Positions 20,526 to 32,220 are shown, counted from the first letter of the stretch. The stretch is DNA of 64,000 nt from Ascaphus truei (GCA_036426205.1 CM071568.1:117952050-118016049), one strand, 5' to 3'. A program made the numbers and translations. Notes: generated by a model from the letters alone, not told the origin.

Positions 20526-21989
20526 CAGCGTTTCCCAAATGGTGGGTCGCGACCCGGCACCGGGCCACGGCACCAAAATTGCCGGGTCGCAGCGAGGCTG
20601 GCCGCGCGGTGTCTCCCCCCCCCCCCCCCCGCTCAAGTTAAAAAAAAATGGCGGTGATTCCCCCCGTGGTCCCGCGCGCTTGCGCAGGGCAAGCAGGGCC
20701 CGCTCCCTTCCTCCCCCTCTCCCTTCCTCCCCCCCGCTCCCAACGTGGGACAGAGGAGGAAGTACCAGCTCCTCTGCGGCCCGCACGTTACATGGGGCAG
20801 GGTGGAAGTACAAGCTCCTACTGCGGCCCGCTTCCCCCCGCGGCCAGCTTCCCGAGCTCACCTCCCGTGGCACCCCCTCCCGAGCCCACCTCCCGTGCCC
20901 CCAAGCCCACCTCCCGTCCCCCCAAGCCCACCTCCCGTCCCGGGCAGCAGGGGATATCGGGGGCAGCAGGGGAAAGCGTCCGGCGGCAAGGTAAGTCACC
21001 CAACCCAGTCACTGCCTCCCACCCAAGTGTCCCTGGGCCCCCTCCCACCCAACAAGTTGTCCCTGGGCCCCTCCAAAAACACCACCCCAAGTGTCCTGGG
21101 CCCCTCCACCACCCAAGTGTCCCTGGGCCCTCCCCACACCAAGTGTCCCTGGCCCCCCTCCCACCCACCCCAAGTGTCCCTGGGCCCCCTCCCACCACCC
21201 AAGTGTCCTGGGCCCCCTCCCCTACCCACCCAAGTGTCCTTGGCCCCAGACAACCCCCACCCAAGTGCCCTGGGCCCCCTCCCACCCCACCCAAGGTGCC
21301 CTGGGGCCCCCCCCTCCCACCCAAGTGTCCTCCCCCCCCTCAGTCACTCAAATCCATAGTTTCCTGTAAGCACTGTTTGTGTCTGTGTGCAATATGGAGA
21401 GCGAGTGTGTGGGGTTGTGTATCAGAGTGTCTGTGTGTGTGCTGTGGTATGTGTGGAATCAGTGTCTGGTGTATCAGTATCAGTGTAAGGGTGTGTGTAT
21501 CAGTTTGTTGTGTGTGTGTATAAGCTGTTTGTGTGGCGCGTGTGATGTGGGTGGGTGTGAGGTGTGTGTGTGTGTGTGTGTGTGTGTAGCAGTGTCTCTG
21601 TGTGTGTGTAGTAGTGTCTCTGTGTGTGTAGCAGTGTCTCTGTGTGTGTATCAGTGTGTGTGTGTATCAGTGTGTGTGTGTGTGTGTGTTGCAGTGTCTG
21701 TGTGGCTGCGTGTGTGTCAGTGGCTGCGTGTGTGTGTTTCAGTGTGTGTGTCAGTGGCTGCGTGTGTCAGTGGCTGTATGTGTGTATCTGTGGCTCTGTA
21801 TGTGTGTGTATCAGTGGCTGTGTGTGTGTGTATCAGCGGCTGTGTGTGTGTCTGTGTGTGTGTGTGTGTGTATATCAGTGGCTGTGTGTGTGTCTGTGCA
21901 GGCCCTATAGGCGATAACATTTTTAGTGGGTCACGAAAAAGAAGTTAAAAAATAACCGGGTCACGGAAAAAAAAGTTTGGGAAACCCTG
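20526..21989. mobile_element. Nonautonomous hAT element, GC-rich
   Basis: Ends CAGCGTTTCCCAAA and, reverse complemented, CAGGGTTTCCCAAA. Flanked by perfect GTCTAGGC duplications. Interior: a CpG-rich block, about 350 bp of tandem units of the type CCCAAGTGTCCCTGGGCCCC (21,010-21,345), and a (GTGTGT)n tract with CAGTGTCTCTGTGTG variants (21,370-21,900). No transposase. All long proline- or cysteine-rich frames here are repeat artefacts. Confidence 0.88.
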
Positions 21990-21997
21990 GTCTAGGC
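21990..21997. repeat. 8-bp target duplication GTCTAGGC (right)
   Basis: Pairs with 20,518-20,525. Confidence 0.88.
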
Positions 21998-22329
21998 AGT
22001 GCACTGCCTTCTTTTCTTTATCTGTTCCTGTGTTTGCCTTGGTGGACTGCACGCTACTGAATCTACTGCTGTGGACTACTCCTATGGATCTTGGATACCA
22101 ACAGTGAGTTGCATCTGTGGGTTTTCATACCCTTATTTCCTCACTATATGGGACAATGTTTGTACTGTTCATTGGTGCTGTATAGCATTAGGTACTAGTC
22201 CCCTAGGCCTATTAGGGCAATTATACTATATACACACAGAATATTGGGAGTGGTCCTGTTGCAGACCCTTATGTATTCAAGGAACTTTTCATTCTGATGC
22301 GCTGGCACTCTACAAATGAAAAACAGAGA

Positions 22330-22660
22330 GCACTGCAATAAAACAGATGATTCGGCAGAGAGATGGACCAATCGTAGCATGTTAGGGATTGATGCTGTCT
22401 TGCACCCACTGAACAAATGGTGACCTACAGACGAGCCAACGAGTATTCTAAAACTTGCCTTAAACTAGCCAGGTACATGCTGGGTACATTTCAGTGACAT
22501 TTCTGCAGATGCAAATGTCCCATCGGATTAACACAGCGGGGTTCAAACTGAATGGGACTGCCAGGGACCCCCGCTGTTAATCCGATGGGCCATTAGTCTG
22601 TCTGCAGAAATGTGTGAAATGTTGCAGCATGTACCCAGCATATACCCAGCATGTGGAGAC
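22330..22660. repeat. Foldback repeat, copy 3, with shared flank
   Basis: 22,440-22,655 repeats copy 1 (17,214-17,415). The sequence before it (AACAGAGAGCACTGCAATAA and a GATGGACCAATCGTAGCATG segment) also matches 17,068-17,160, so the shared unit is about 330 bp. Confidence 0.7.
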
Positions 22661-23300
22661 AAAAAAACAGCGCACAACGCAAATAGTGAAGTATGAAAGT
22701 ATCAAGTGTATATTAAAATAGGGGATAAATATTCTGCGTACATCAAGGTATTAGGACATGAACATTGAGTGTGTTAAACACACAAGTTACCACTCGGCGG
22801 CCGCTCATACAGGAGTCAGGAGTATGTTTCCCTTGGCAGGCGTCTGGGACAGCAGCTGCGATGCTTTTCCTTCCTAGGAACACCTCTGCATTCGGTCACC
22901 GTCTCTGTGGGAAACTCCCCTCTGGTCAGCTGGGCTCCAGACGGATCGAGCAATCTGCAGCCTGCAGACGCACTGGGAGGGTCCCCGGATTGATCAGTGA
23001 GGACCTGGGTGGTTCACAGAGCTCTCCGATTAGTGCAGCCACAAGCAGGGGTGAACTGGCTGACTGGGAATGAAACTCCAATATGTCGCGCTGTTGCGGG
23101 ACGCTGCGGAGTGACGTCACAGTGACAATTTCAAAAGTACACAGCAAAAGCGGAAAAAAGTCTCTAAAGTGCCCAAATTGCACACATAGGATAGAGTAGC
23201 AATAAAACACTTGGACCAATTTTATCCTACATGTTTCGTAGTCACAACTACTTCATCAGGGTTGTTGTGACTTTGTAAAAAATTACAAAGGTTTAATAAA
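22660..23300 (-). mobile_element. PLE-type terminal module, minus strand
   Basis: The edge near 22,665 (ACAAAAAAACAGCGCACAACG) recurs at 50,330-50,360, so it is a family terminus. On the minus strand a T/A-rich TTTATTAAACC box is followed by the hammerhead-like motif at 23,226-23,261. A CRE (TGACGTCA) lies at 23,112-23,119. No coding seen. Confidence 0.5.
23226..23261 (-). ncRNA. Hammerhead-ribozyme-like motif, canonical C-G core
   Basis: Core CUGAUGA (plus 23,253-23,259), extra A, stem II GUAG-UUGUGA-CUAC (23,238-23,251), GAAA (23,234-23,237), C-AU-GUA, then GG pairing with CC for only 2 bp of stem I. The core and GAAAC match the consensus; the weak stem I and extra A are deviations. Confidence 0.5.
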
Positions 23301-23522
23301 ACAATCGCTCAGACAAATTCAAACTCACAAATTCGCCAAAATATTAAAGCATGGTATGATTTGGGACTCATGCGCCAACACAGCTGGAGTGACCGCCGTC
23401 TGCTTGCTCCGCTGTAACACGTGACCTTTAGGACCTCACTGTCGGTGTTACTGATGTAAAAGTACTCCGGAAACTCAGAGATGGCAGCGTTTAAGTTCCT
23501 GGCAGCGTTAAACTTCTGGGTT

Positions 23523-23552
23523 CCTTGAAGAAGTCACTTGTGTGACGAAATT
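23523..23552 (+). ncRNA. Hammerhead-like motif, U-G core
   Basis: Core UUGAAGA (23,525-23,531), extra A, a perfect 5-bp stem II GUCAC-UUGU-GUGAC (23,533-23,546), GAAA (23,547-23,550). Positions 3 and 8 are U and G. No stem I found. A CRE lies at 23,573-23,580. It lies 5' of the PLE-2 coding. Confidence 0.4.
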
Positions 23553-24134
23553 CTTCTAAAGTCCTGACGCACTGACGTCACTACGCCGATAGGGAGCTGT
23601 TTGGAGGTTGCTAGCCTGTGTTTTACATGAGGTGGTTGGAGCAGTGGAAACTTCCGGGTGGAGCAGAGCTAAGTGAGGTGCTCCTGACAGGCTGCTTTGG
23701 CAGTGTTCTTGCACCAGATACAAAGAGTGTGGAGGTCTGCATACGAAATACTTGGAAACTTTCCCTACAGTGCAGGACGGAGTACAGATCATCTGTGGGC
23801 AGAACTACCTTCACTGCTGATACAGAGGGGATTCCCTGATGTACCATCCATCCACCTACGGATAAGTATCCGCTACTCACAACCCACATACACCTATGCT
23901 CTAATGTGTAGCTGTATTATCCTCCCACAGCTCCTGACAGTTTTACAGATTGTCTCCCATGAATGCTTTTTTTATATTGACGTGAATGCATGTCCTGGCG
24001 GCCACTCTTGTTCTTAAATAAATTTATGTTATATACATACAGTATTATGCTATGGAGCTGGCCCTTTTTTTCCCTTTCTTTTAGATTTTTGTGATCTGGC
24101 TAGATCATTTAAGAAGCCCTGCCTACTCCATACT

Positions 24135-24722
24135 GTGACTGATATACATTTTTTCTGGCCTTTTTTTCATCTATTTTTCAACATTTGTTACAGGAGGGGT
24201 CGCAACATTGGTGACTCACTTGTTAAGGCAGATCCATCTGAGAAATACACCACTGTTCCTATGTGGCTGACCAGGGCTCCAGGAGTCCATAAATGTAAAG
24301 GGTGTGTCAATTGTCAATACCTCATGCTGGGAAATACATTCATGCTTCCGCATAAGGGTTATCCAATCAAAATTTTTGATTTGCTTACTTGTGAGTCTAG
24401 ATTCGTCGTATATATCATCAAGTTTCCTTGCGAACTACTGTATGTGGGCAAAACATCAAGGATGCTGAAGGAGAGGATATCCATGCATCGGTCCACTATC
24501 CGGAAGGCCCTATCTGACTCTACTGATCTAGATGACTTGAAGCTACTACCAGTGGCAAGACATTTTAAACAAAAGCAACATGGTCTTGCAACGTTCAGAT
24601 GTATGCCCATCAAATATGTGCATGTTCTACCCCGAGGTGGGAACAGACATAAGTTGCTTTTACAATTGGAGGCCAGATCTATACATAAATTGGATACTAT
24701 GGCCCCAAAAAGGCCTTCATGA
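24135..24722 (+). pseudogene. PLE-2 GIY-YIG endonuclease domain
   Basis: 195-aa frame. The Cys/His linker CKGCVNC is at residues 54-60, the GIY-YIG core at 92-120 (VVYIIKF, then LLYVGKTSRMLKERI), H143 in ARHFKQ, and an LEAR segment near residue 180 with the probable metal-binding Glu at 179, ending MAPKRPS. This is the C-terminal nuclease of a Penelope-like retroelement, which nicks target DNA. The first ~20 residues are probably not native; the reverse transcriptase upstream is absent, so the copy is 5'-truncated. The domain itself looks well kept. Confidence 0.82.
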
Positions 24723-25640
24723 AGACATGAATCTTGGATGCTTTTTATAGCACCCTTTTGATCATTCGCTTTAATTCAATTGATTGTCTGTTTATTTCCC
24801 ACTTTAAGATATCCACTTTATCTCCTAGCATTTGTCAAAATTGCTCTTATTACTGCATGTTTATAGCTTTTCTATATACAGTCTGCTTTCTTCCCTTGAC
24901 ATTTTTCCCTCCTCCTTTTCCTTCCCCTCCCCTTTTTTCCTACCCCCGTCACTTTTACACCTCACTTTTTGGTTACTCCCTTTTTTCTTATATGTATAGT
25001 TCAGCCAATATGTTCCCTCACCCACTACACTTTATTGTCTCCTTTAGGGCTTTATTTTAGCCTGTTAAGCTCCACCATATAATATTGGTGCATTTGCTTG
25101 CAATAATGTTATTGTTGATTCTTTGATATAGCTGCTCAAATTTTCATAGGGATACCTTGTGGATTTCCTTAATACTATTCATATACTTTTATGGTTGGTT
25201 ACTAACATTCACATGCTTATGTTTCCGATTCTGTAGGGCATATCATTAATGTTCTGGTTATGTGGTCTTTATTCATGCGGCTCCGGGGACCCGGATTGGC
25301 TATCTAGCCTTTTCAAAATGACTACACAAGACCCTGCTCGTATTTACATCATGTGCAATACAACAGCCAAGAGCGGTTCCCTACACAGCAGTGGACTGAT
25401 TTGGTTGTTATTTTGCAGTCACCTGTTTTTGTGCGTGTTTTTTTTAAACTTTAATTGATATTGGTAGGTGTGTCTTTAGGGTATAAATGTCACTGAGTCT
25501 CACATGTTCTCTGCACCCCCCTTGATAAAGATCTGTCTCCGGGATTGAAACGTTGGACTTTTTGTGCAAGTATTTGTGTACTTTAATACATTTTTTCATT
25601 ACTGAACTGCTGAGTGCTTTGTATTTGTACTTTCACGGTA
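24723..25640 (+). mobile_element. PLE-2 3' region with TATA box and hammerhead-like motif
   Basis: A pyrimidine-rich stretch (24,890-24,970), then TATAAAT (25,482-25,488), then the hammerhead-like motif at 25,515-25,560, about 800 nt after the stop codon. It ends near a TA microsatellite (25,643-25,671). Confidence 0.6.
25515..25560 (+). ncRNA. Hammerhead-ribozyme-like motif, U-A core variant
   Basis: Core UUGAUAA (25,522-25,528), extra A, stem II GAUCU/GGGAUU with wobble pairs, GAAA (25,547-25,550), CGUUGG. Stem I is CC/GG only, with a possible outer pairing of TGCAC and GTGCA. Weaker than the others but the same order of parts. Confidence 0.42.

Positions 25641-25642
<2 letters not shown>

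Positions 25643-25671
<29 letters not shown>
25643..25671. repeat. TA microsatellite
   Basis: Perfect (AT)n run. Confidence 0.9.
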
Positions 25672-25679
25672 GGTAGTAT

Positions 25680-27667
25680 ATACTATATATATAAACATAG
25701 ATTTTTGGTTTAGAAGCTTTTTGGGAAAGGGTCTTCTTGTATATATTATGCAGTTATCCCTATTTGTGTAATTCTTCCCTGTGTTGTGTGTTATGTGATA
25801 TCTCTGTAAAGCGCTATGTACATAGTTGTCATTATAAATAAATTACCAGCACAATACAGTACAAAGCAACACAATAAGGTTTTAAAAAATTGTAACGTTA
25901 AATAAAACTGAAAAACATCATATATATTTTTTTAAGATTGATCTAATATTGTTTTGACCTTTAAGAAGGAGAATATGTTTAGTATATTAATATCAATAGC
26001 TGATCATCCAATATGGTAAAGTTTTTTGACACATACCCTCCAATAATGGATCAAAATAGTAAGGTCTCTGAGTTTTGCATATTATTTAATGTTTCTTTAA
26101 TGGCACATCAAGTGTTAACTCCTCTGCCTTGGACTCTTGAATTCATAAAAAAACCTCCAAAAAAAGGCAAGATTACTATAATAAACAAATATTAAATTTA
26201 TTGCATATTAATGTATGCCCAATCTGAGCATGAAGACACCACCCTAAAGGAATTTTTGGAATTTAAGATTATTTATCTAAAGAGTTGCAGCTTTATTGAC
26301 TTGCACTCCGCATACTTAACCTTTGGAGCTTCTGCATGGTTTATATTTTTGGTGTTTTTTTTTTTAACAATGATGGGTATCCGATAAGACCCTTCACATC
26401 ACATTTATAGCATTTAGCTCACCTACTCCATTGAGGCCTATGTACTTAATATCGCAAATGGCTTTCCTGATGCAAAATTGGTGCATGTGAAACTTAAATT
26501 CAATTGTGTTTGTGTGCACATATGTAATAAGCTCAAATGTCTCCATCGGCGCCAGCTGCATTAAAAAAAAAAAATCTTTCATTTGTTTAATGCACATAAA
26601 TAATTTGTGCTTGAGATACAGATGTAAAAAATATATATATTTCTGTGCACCACAAAATCAATTAAAAGTGCATCAAAATCTTTGTTCAACTTGTAAACCC
26701 AAAAGAGATTTTAAATAGTGTTAGTGTAGAATTAAGTTGCTAAGTATCAACCCTAAAATGTACTTGATAAAGCATGGATGTTTCATTATGTATGTTACAA
26801 CAGAAGTCCCCAACTCCAGTCCTCAAGGAACACTAACAGTGCATTTTTTACGGATACCCCATGCTAGAGCACAGGTGGTTCAGTTAATATGATGCTGAGC
26901 TGCAGGTTCCGGTGATTGTTACAAACGATATACGGGAGATCCAGGATGCTATCCGCACTGGGACCAAGCGTAAGAAGCTGCTGATCTGTTCCTGTGCCGC
27001 CGAGAGGAGATGTGCGAGGTCCGCGCTATAGCTGCTGCCTACGTGACCGCTGCGGAAGCACCACTACGATGCGCTGAGGCTGCTGGAGCAATTCCCTTGG
27101 GACGTGCCTGCCGGCACCAACCCAGATGACTGCACAGCTACGCCATTTACAGCTCCACCACCAAGAGAAAAGAAGGCTGGAAAGCCATCCGGCCGGGTGG
27201 GCTTACCTGCTTCCGCTGCCTCTCCTGTGAGTGACAGGTCTGCTGTGGAACCCTTTCTCTTTCGTTGCAGGAGCAGATGTTGCAACAACTTCCCTGTGTC
27301 CCATAAGGGGCATCAGGAGAAGCACCATGCAGAAGGAAGCTTGGATGGACCTCAAGTCTTGAAGTGACCTTCTTAGGGGAAGCAAGGAAAGTGGTGTACC
27401 TGCTGTGTAAGATCATAAACACTGCAATAAATACCATGGAACCATATGCAAGTGTGATTCATTGTTTTGGGCTAAAGAAAGGTGTCAATCTGGACCATCC
27501 TACTATCCAGAGGATCCACGCTGACTGGAGGTGTTGCACCCAATAAACAAAGGTACCCTGTAAATCCTGTCCTGATGATTCTCCACACCACCGTGTACTG
27601 TAAGTGCTCAGTCCTCCTGTTACCTCACAGATATGCACCACTCTACACCAAAACACTAGTAGCAGAC
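25680..27667. other. Intergenic DNA with repeat fragments; unidentified GC-rich segment
   Basis: 26,410-26,690 is related to 62,830-63,100, a dispersed repeat. 26,800-26,880 (CCCCAACTCCAGTCCTCAAG) is typical of a hAT-type terminus. 26,890-27,400 is GC-richer with an 87-aa frame (27,104-27,367) and in-frame fragments such as ALRLLEQFPWDVPAGTNPDD upstream. This might be an old retrocopy or transposon passenger, but no family is recognised. Confidence 0.35.
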
Positions 27668-27670
27668 TAA
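27668..27670. repeat. TAA target duplication (left)
   Basis: Matches TAA at 30,422-30,424; a 3-bp TWA target is typical of PIF/Harbinger. Confidence 0.7.
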
Positions 27671-27984
27671 GGGGGCTATGCACTAAGCTCAATGGCTTTG
27701 CGTTCTGATTTGGCCAAAAAGCAGGTTCGTTAAAAAGTGAAGCCGGGGACGCGATGCACTAAGGCCTTGAGGCCATTTTTTAACGTACCTGCTCAAAATA
27801 GCTCAAAACAGCCACAGCATATGGTTTGCTTTTTTTCCCCCTGCTAGCGTTCTGAACCTTTCCGTACACTAGCTGATAGAAAAAAAAGCCGCCTGTAACA
27901 TTTGCATGGAGATTTGCTATTTCCATGCAAGACTGTTACAGGCGATCCTACACTAAATAAAAACATTTGAATAATAGAGTACAT

Positions 27985-28227
27985 GAGCAGGGGTCTCCCG
28001 AGCTGAACCGGATTGGTTTCAGGTCCGAGGACCCCCTACTTCAGGAGTTACTGGCCCCGTTAAGGGGTGCCGGTATCCCCTGCAGTTTAAAGCTCCCGCG
28101 TCACGTGACCGGGTTATTTACATTCTGCAGGGGATACCGGCACCCAATAAAGGGGCCTGTATCTCCTGAAGTAGGGGGTCCTGGGACCTGAAACCAATGC
28201 GGCTCAGCTCAGGAGACCCCCTGCACA
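27985..28227. repeat. Hairpin A within the foldback element
   Basis: Left arm (GAGCAGGGGTCTCCCGAGCT, GGTGCCGGTATCCCCTGCAG) is repeated inverted on the right (CTGCAGGGGATACCGGCACC, AGCTCAGGAGACCCCCTGC). The stem is about 110 bp, imperfect. Confidence 0.8.
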
Positions 28228-28327
28228 TCTACACTAGTATTAAAACCAACATAAACAATAAATAATAATTCTTTACCGTAGCGGCTATCCGCTATGGTAA
28301 TGAGCTGCTTAATGTTTTAAATAATCG

Positions 28328-28585
28328 TGTGCGGGAGCAGGGGGTCCCTGAGCTGAACCGCATTGATTTCTGCCTCAGAGACCCCTGCTTCGAGTTACAG
28401 GCCCGGTATGGGGCATCGGGTCCAGTGCCGCGGACATCTTATAGCGCCCAAGACGCGGCGTGGGCTCTATAAAGATGGCGTCCGCACGGCACGAGTGCCC
28501 CAAATCGGGGCCTGTAACTCGGGAAGGGGGTCTCTGAGGCAGAAATCAATGCGGTTAAGCTCAGGGGACCCCCTGCTCCCGCACA
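28328..28585. repeat. Hairpin B within the foldback element
   Basis: GTGTGCGGGAGCAGGGGGTC at the left is complemented by GGACCCCCTGCTCCCGCACAC at the right, with matching inner arms (GATTTCTGCCTCAGAGACCC / GGGTCTCTGAGGCAGAAATC). Related in sequence to hairpin A. Confidence 0.8.
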
Positions 28586-28719
28586 CTATTAATAAAAATA
28601 CATTAATGCAGCTTCATTACCTTAGCGGATAGCCGCTAAGGCAATGAAGGGGTTAAGGCACATTAGCATGTTTATTGGGGACAATTGCCCCCAATAAACA
28701 ACACACAGCCCCCCCCCCC

Positions 28720-29840
28720 CGCCCCCTAACACATACAGTACTGTAATGGGCAAAATTACTATTATCCACATATGGATAATAATGCATTTGCCCATTTTAA
28801 ATACATATAAATTACAATAAATACAGTCAAAACATTTATCACTTACATTTTACAGGCACCCACGATGAAGGCCGTCTTCATCCTCATCTTCATTCTGCCC
28901 ATGCCCCTACGGTGCTGCAAAACATGCACAACAATTACAATAGCCAATGTAATGTCCCCTAACCCCTTAATCACCATAGCGGTTATTAACCGCTACAGTC
29001 ATTAAGGGGTTAACCACCCTCACCCACCACTCAGAAGGCCTATATACCCTCCAACTCTAACCCCCCACCCCGTGAGGCCTAACCACCCTCACCCACTACC
29101 CACAAGGGAGGCCTACCCATATACCCTTGGGGCCAATACACTCCCCCTCCCCCAACACATACAGTACAATAATGTGCAAAATAACTATTATCCAGATATG
29201 GATAATATATTATTTGCCCATTATGAAACACATAAAACATCCACAAATCAAAACATGAATTTTTAATCTTGAACCCACCACATTGCATGTTAAAATAATT
29301 GCAGCAGCCATTGCAAATATAAAAAAAACAAACTGCAGCTACACAAATGTCTATGAAATGTCACACAATTGCATTGAGTGTGTACATGATGCAATATGAT
29401 GTTTTTATTGTGGGTACTGGGGGTGGGGGGAGGGGGTATTGGCCCCAAGGGTATGTGGGTAGGCCTCCCTTGTGGGTAGTGGGTGAGGGTGGCTAGGTCT
29501 CACGGGGTGGGGGGTTAGTGTGGGAGGGTATGTAGGCCTCCCGAGTGGTGGGTGAGGGTGGGTTAACCCCTTAATGACTGTAGCGGTTAATAACCGCTAT
29601 GGTGATAAAGGGGTTAGGGGACATTACATTGGCTATTGTAATTGTTGTGCATGTTTTGCAGCACCGTAGGAGCATGGGCAGAATGAAGATGAGGATAAAG
29701 ACGGCCTTCATCGTGGGTGCCTGTAAAAGGTAAGTGTAATATGTTTTGACTGTATTTATTGAATGTTATATGTATTTAAAATGGCCAAATGCATTATTAT
29801 CCATATGTGTATAGTATGTGTTAGGGGGTGTATTTAGTTA
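28720..29840. repeat. Central palindrome with about 430-bp arms
   Basis: 28,720-29,160 and 29,400-29,840 are inverted copies (e.g. CACGATGAAGGCCGTCTTCA versus AGACGGCCTTCATCGTGGGT), with slight differences. The 240-bp centre is AT-rich. Confidence 0.85.
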
Positions 29841-30644
29841 GAATTGTTGTTTTTTATTTTTGGAGGTGCAACAGTGGTACTGCAGGCCCGCGGGTACCCC
29901 GGGACTCTCGCGGGGACCCCGGGATGGCCGCGGGGACCCCGGACACCCGCAGGGACCCCTGCACTCTTGCGGGGACCCCCGCTTGGTGAGCCAGGGACCA
30001 CCGCGGGGTCAGCCGGGGACACCCGTGCGACCCCCGGGCTCCGTCGGGACCCCCACGGGGTCAGCCGGGGACACCCGCCGGCCTGCTGTATGGGTTTTGC
30101 GCATGCAAAAATAAAAAGCCAGAATTTTTTCAAAGTCCAGATTTCTTTGCGTCTACTCTGACCTGACATGTTCTAATCAACGCAACTTTCGTGTTTGCTA
30201 AGGTTGCGTTGCTTAGTGCATCCCGCTTAAGGGCCGAATTTCACGCAAACAGGGCTGCGATCGAGCAAAGTCGGACTTAGAAAATATCCCTGAAAAAAGT
30301 CATTTTTAGAGTGCAAAGTTCCTGTTTGCGTTGTTTAGTGCATCGGGTTGAGCCAAAAATCACGATCGAAGAGCACTTTGCAGTCTAAAAGTGACTTAAC
30401 GGAGCTTAGTGCAAAGCCCCCTAAATCTCACTTAAGGTTAAAAATATTTTAGCTGATGTCCGTGGTGAACATAAGCATTGTCCGGTTTTTACAATCTGTA
30501 TCTAATGTCTTTTGGTGATTAGTTAGTTCTCAAAACTAGAAGTGAATTGCTGCTTGTTTAATAACACCATTATTAGTTAAAAAGATAAACATAAGTAGCT
30601 GATATGCATATTATTTTTAACATTATGCAAACATGTGACATTAA

Positions 30645-30764
30645 GAGCGTAATTCTATGTATGCCAAAGTGGCTATTTGGGCTGTTTTCAGCCCGAAATC
30701 CCAATAGACTACAAAGGAGATTGTCATCCGAAAACAGCACTTTGGCGTATATAGAATTGGGCCC
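30645..30764. mobile_element. Small foldback MITE, TAA target
   Basis: 120 bp with ends GAGCGTAATTCTATGTATGC and (reverse complement) GGGCCCAATTCTATATACGC, flanked by TAA at 30,642-30,644 and 30,765-30,767. Folds into one hairpin. Harbinger-like by target and ends. Confidence 0.72.
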
Positions 30765-30767
30765 TAA

Positions 30768-32220
30768 AGGTGATTGAAGTCTAAGGCAGCAGATTCACTG
30801 ATACAGTAAATTGTACATCATACTGTCCCTTTAAGGAGGTAGCCTTTTTAGACTTGCTTTGGTGTATGACTCTGACAATTTTATGAATGCCATTTTACTA
30901 ATGCTCACTAATAATTAGTGCCACCTCCTATCCATATATATTTTAAAGCAGCAATCCAGCCTAGGAATATATATTTTTGTTACATAATTGCAACCTGGTG
31001 CTCCTCCGCTGCTGAAGTGAGCAATGTTCATTGACTGAGATCCTCAGTTCCCGAGATAACTACCATTTTAAATACAAGATGTATAGTCCCTTCCAGGGGA
31101 AACAATATTGCAACCAAACCTTGGGTTGCTGCTTCCTATTGGTTGGCCCCAGCGACCATGTTTTAATAGTGTCAGTGGTGCTTCAGCTCAAGATGCCCTC
31201 CCCAATTTCAATTGTGTATGAAAATGATTTAACTTTTTTCCGTGCGGTTGCTGCTTTAAATGAGAGAGGAAACAGTAGAGTATACAATGTTTCAGGTCCG
31301 CGCTGGGCTTTTAATCAAGGGAAAGGTCCAGAGCAGACCTGAAATGTTTTATACAATGCAGTTTTCACCTGAAACTTTTCGAGGTACAAATTCAATTGTA
31401 AGTAGAGCAATACTTTTTTCCAGGGCATTCAACATTCTTTTTCTTGAGTGTTAAACACACATACAAACACATAGTAGAATTGGCACTCTGATAAAAGATG
31501 TGCAGTATAAACCCATTACCAGCTATTTGTGACTTTGAGTAGGTGCCTGTCATGTTAGATTATAAGCAATTTTGGGCAGAGGCTTATTTTGCTGTATTAT
31601 CTGTACAATGCTGAGTAACCTATTTAGGCAGTATAGAAAACGGATTTCTATAACTGTATGAACTGTAATTGCTGAATTCGTAGATGGTTGGACTTCTTTT
31701 GTTAATGGATGGGCTGTAACAGAAGCATTTTTATGTCTTGTACTCCTACTCTAAAAATATACATGTGTAGCCATGTCTGGTTTTGGCTACTAATCTGCCC
31801 TGCCTAGCATGTAAATCCTGGTATCAGTGCAGGCAGTGTTAGGCCCAATCTGGGTTTTCCCCAGAAGTGAGCAGCTCCATTGAGTGACAGGGGGTGGGAC
31901 AAGGCCTGTGTTCTGCCGAATCCTGGGTTCTGACCTTGGACCCTCTGCCAAGGTACTTAAGGGGCTGCACATGTAAATGTAGTCAGTTGTCTCTCCTCTG
32001 AGAGAGACTGTCCCACGGAAGAGTGTGAGCAGGGCTCTGGCCACTTTCCATCCCCTCCCTTAGGCGAGTTGGAGTGAGGACTATAACTCCTTCTGCACCA
32101 GGGAGTAGGGGAAGAGCTAGGACGAACCTTGTGGCCCATTTCTGGGGGTTGAGTTCAGGACCATCCTGAGGCTTGAACAAGAGAAAGGACTGACAAAGCA
32201 CTACCAGGCAGTGCTCAATG
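30768..32220. other. Intergenic DNA, possible LTR remnant
   Basis: No gene. 31,770-32,200 is GC-richer and looks like retroelement LTR or leader sequence, but no boundaries, primer site or coding were found. Confidence 0.3.

Larger units (their letters stand above)
27671..30421. mobile_element. Harbinger-like giant foldback element (2.75 kb)
   Basis: Ends GGGGGCTATGCACTAAGCT and, reverse complemented, GGGGGCTTTGCACTAAGCT, with TAA on both sides. It is a nest of inverted repeats: hairpin A 27,985-28,227, hairpin B 28,328-28,585, and a long palindrome with arms 28,720-29,160 and 29,400-29,840. GCGGTTATTAACCGC-type small hairpins recur. No transposase or other convincing protein. The proline/glycine-rich frames at 29,840-30,160 come from tandem CGGGGACCCC-type units. 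Confidence 0.82.

Noticed and set aside
20539..21948. Proline/glycine-rich and Cys/Val-rich frames up to 291 aa on both strands
   Set aside because: They follow tandem CCCAAGTGTCC units and (GTGTGT)n in a nonautonomous hAT element.
28720..29840. Two separate genes in divergent orientation
   Set aside because: The arms are inverted copies without open frames of note.
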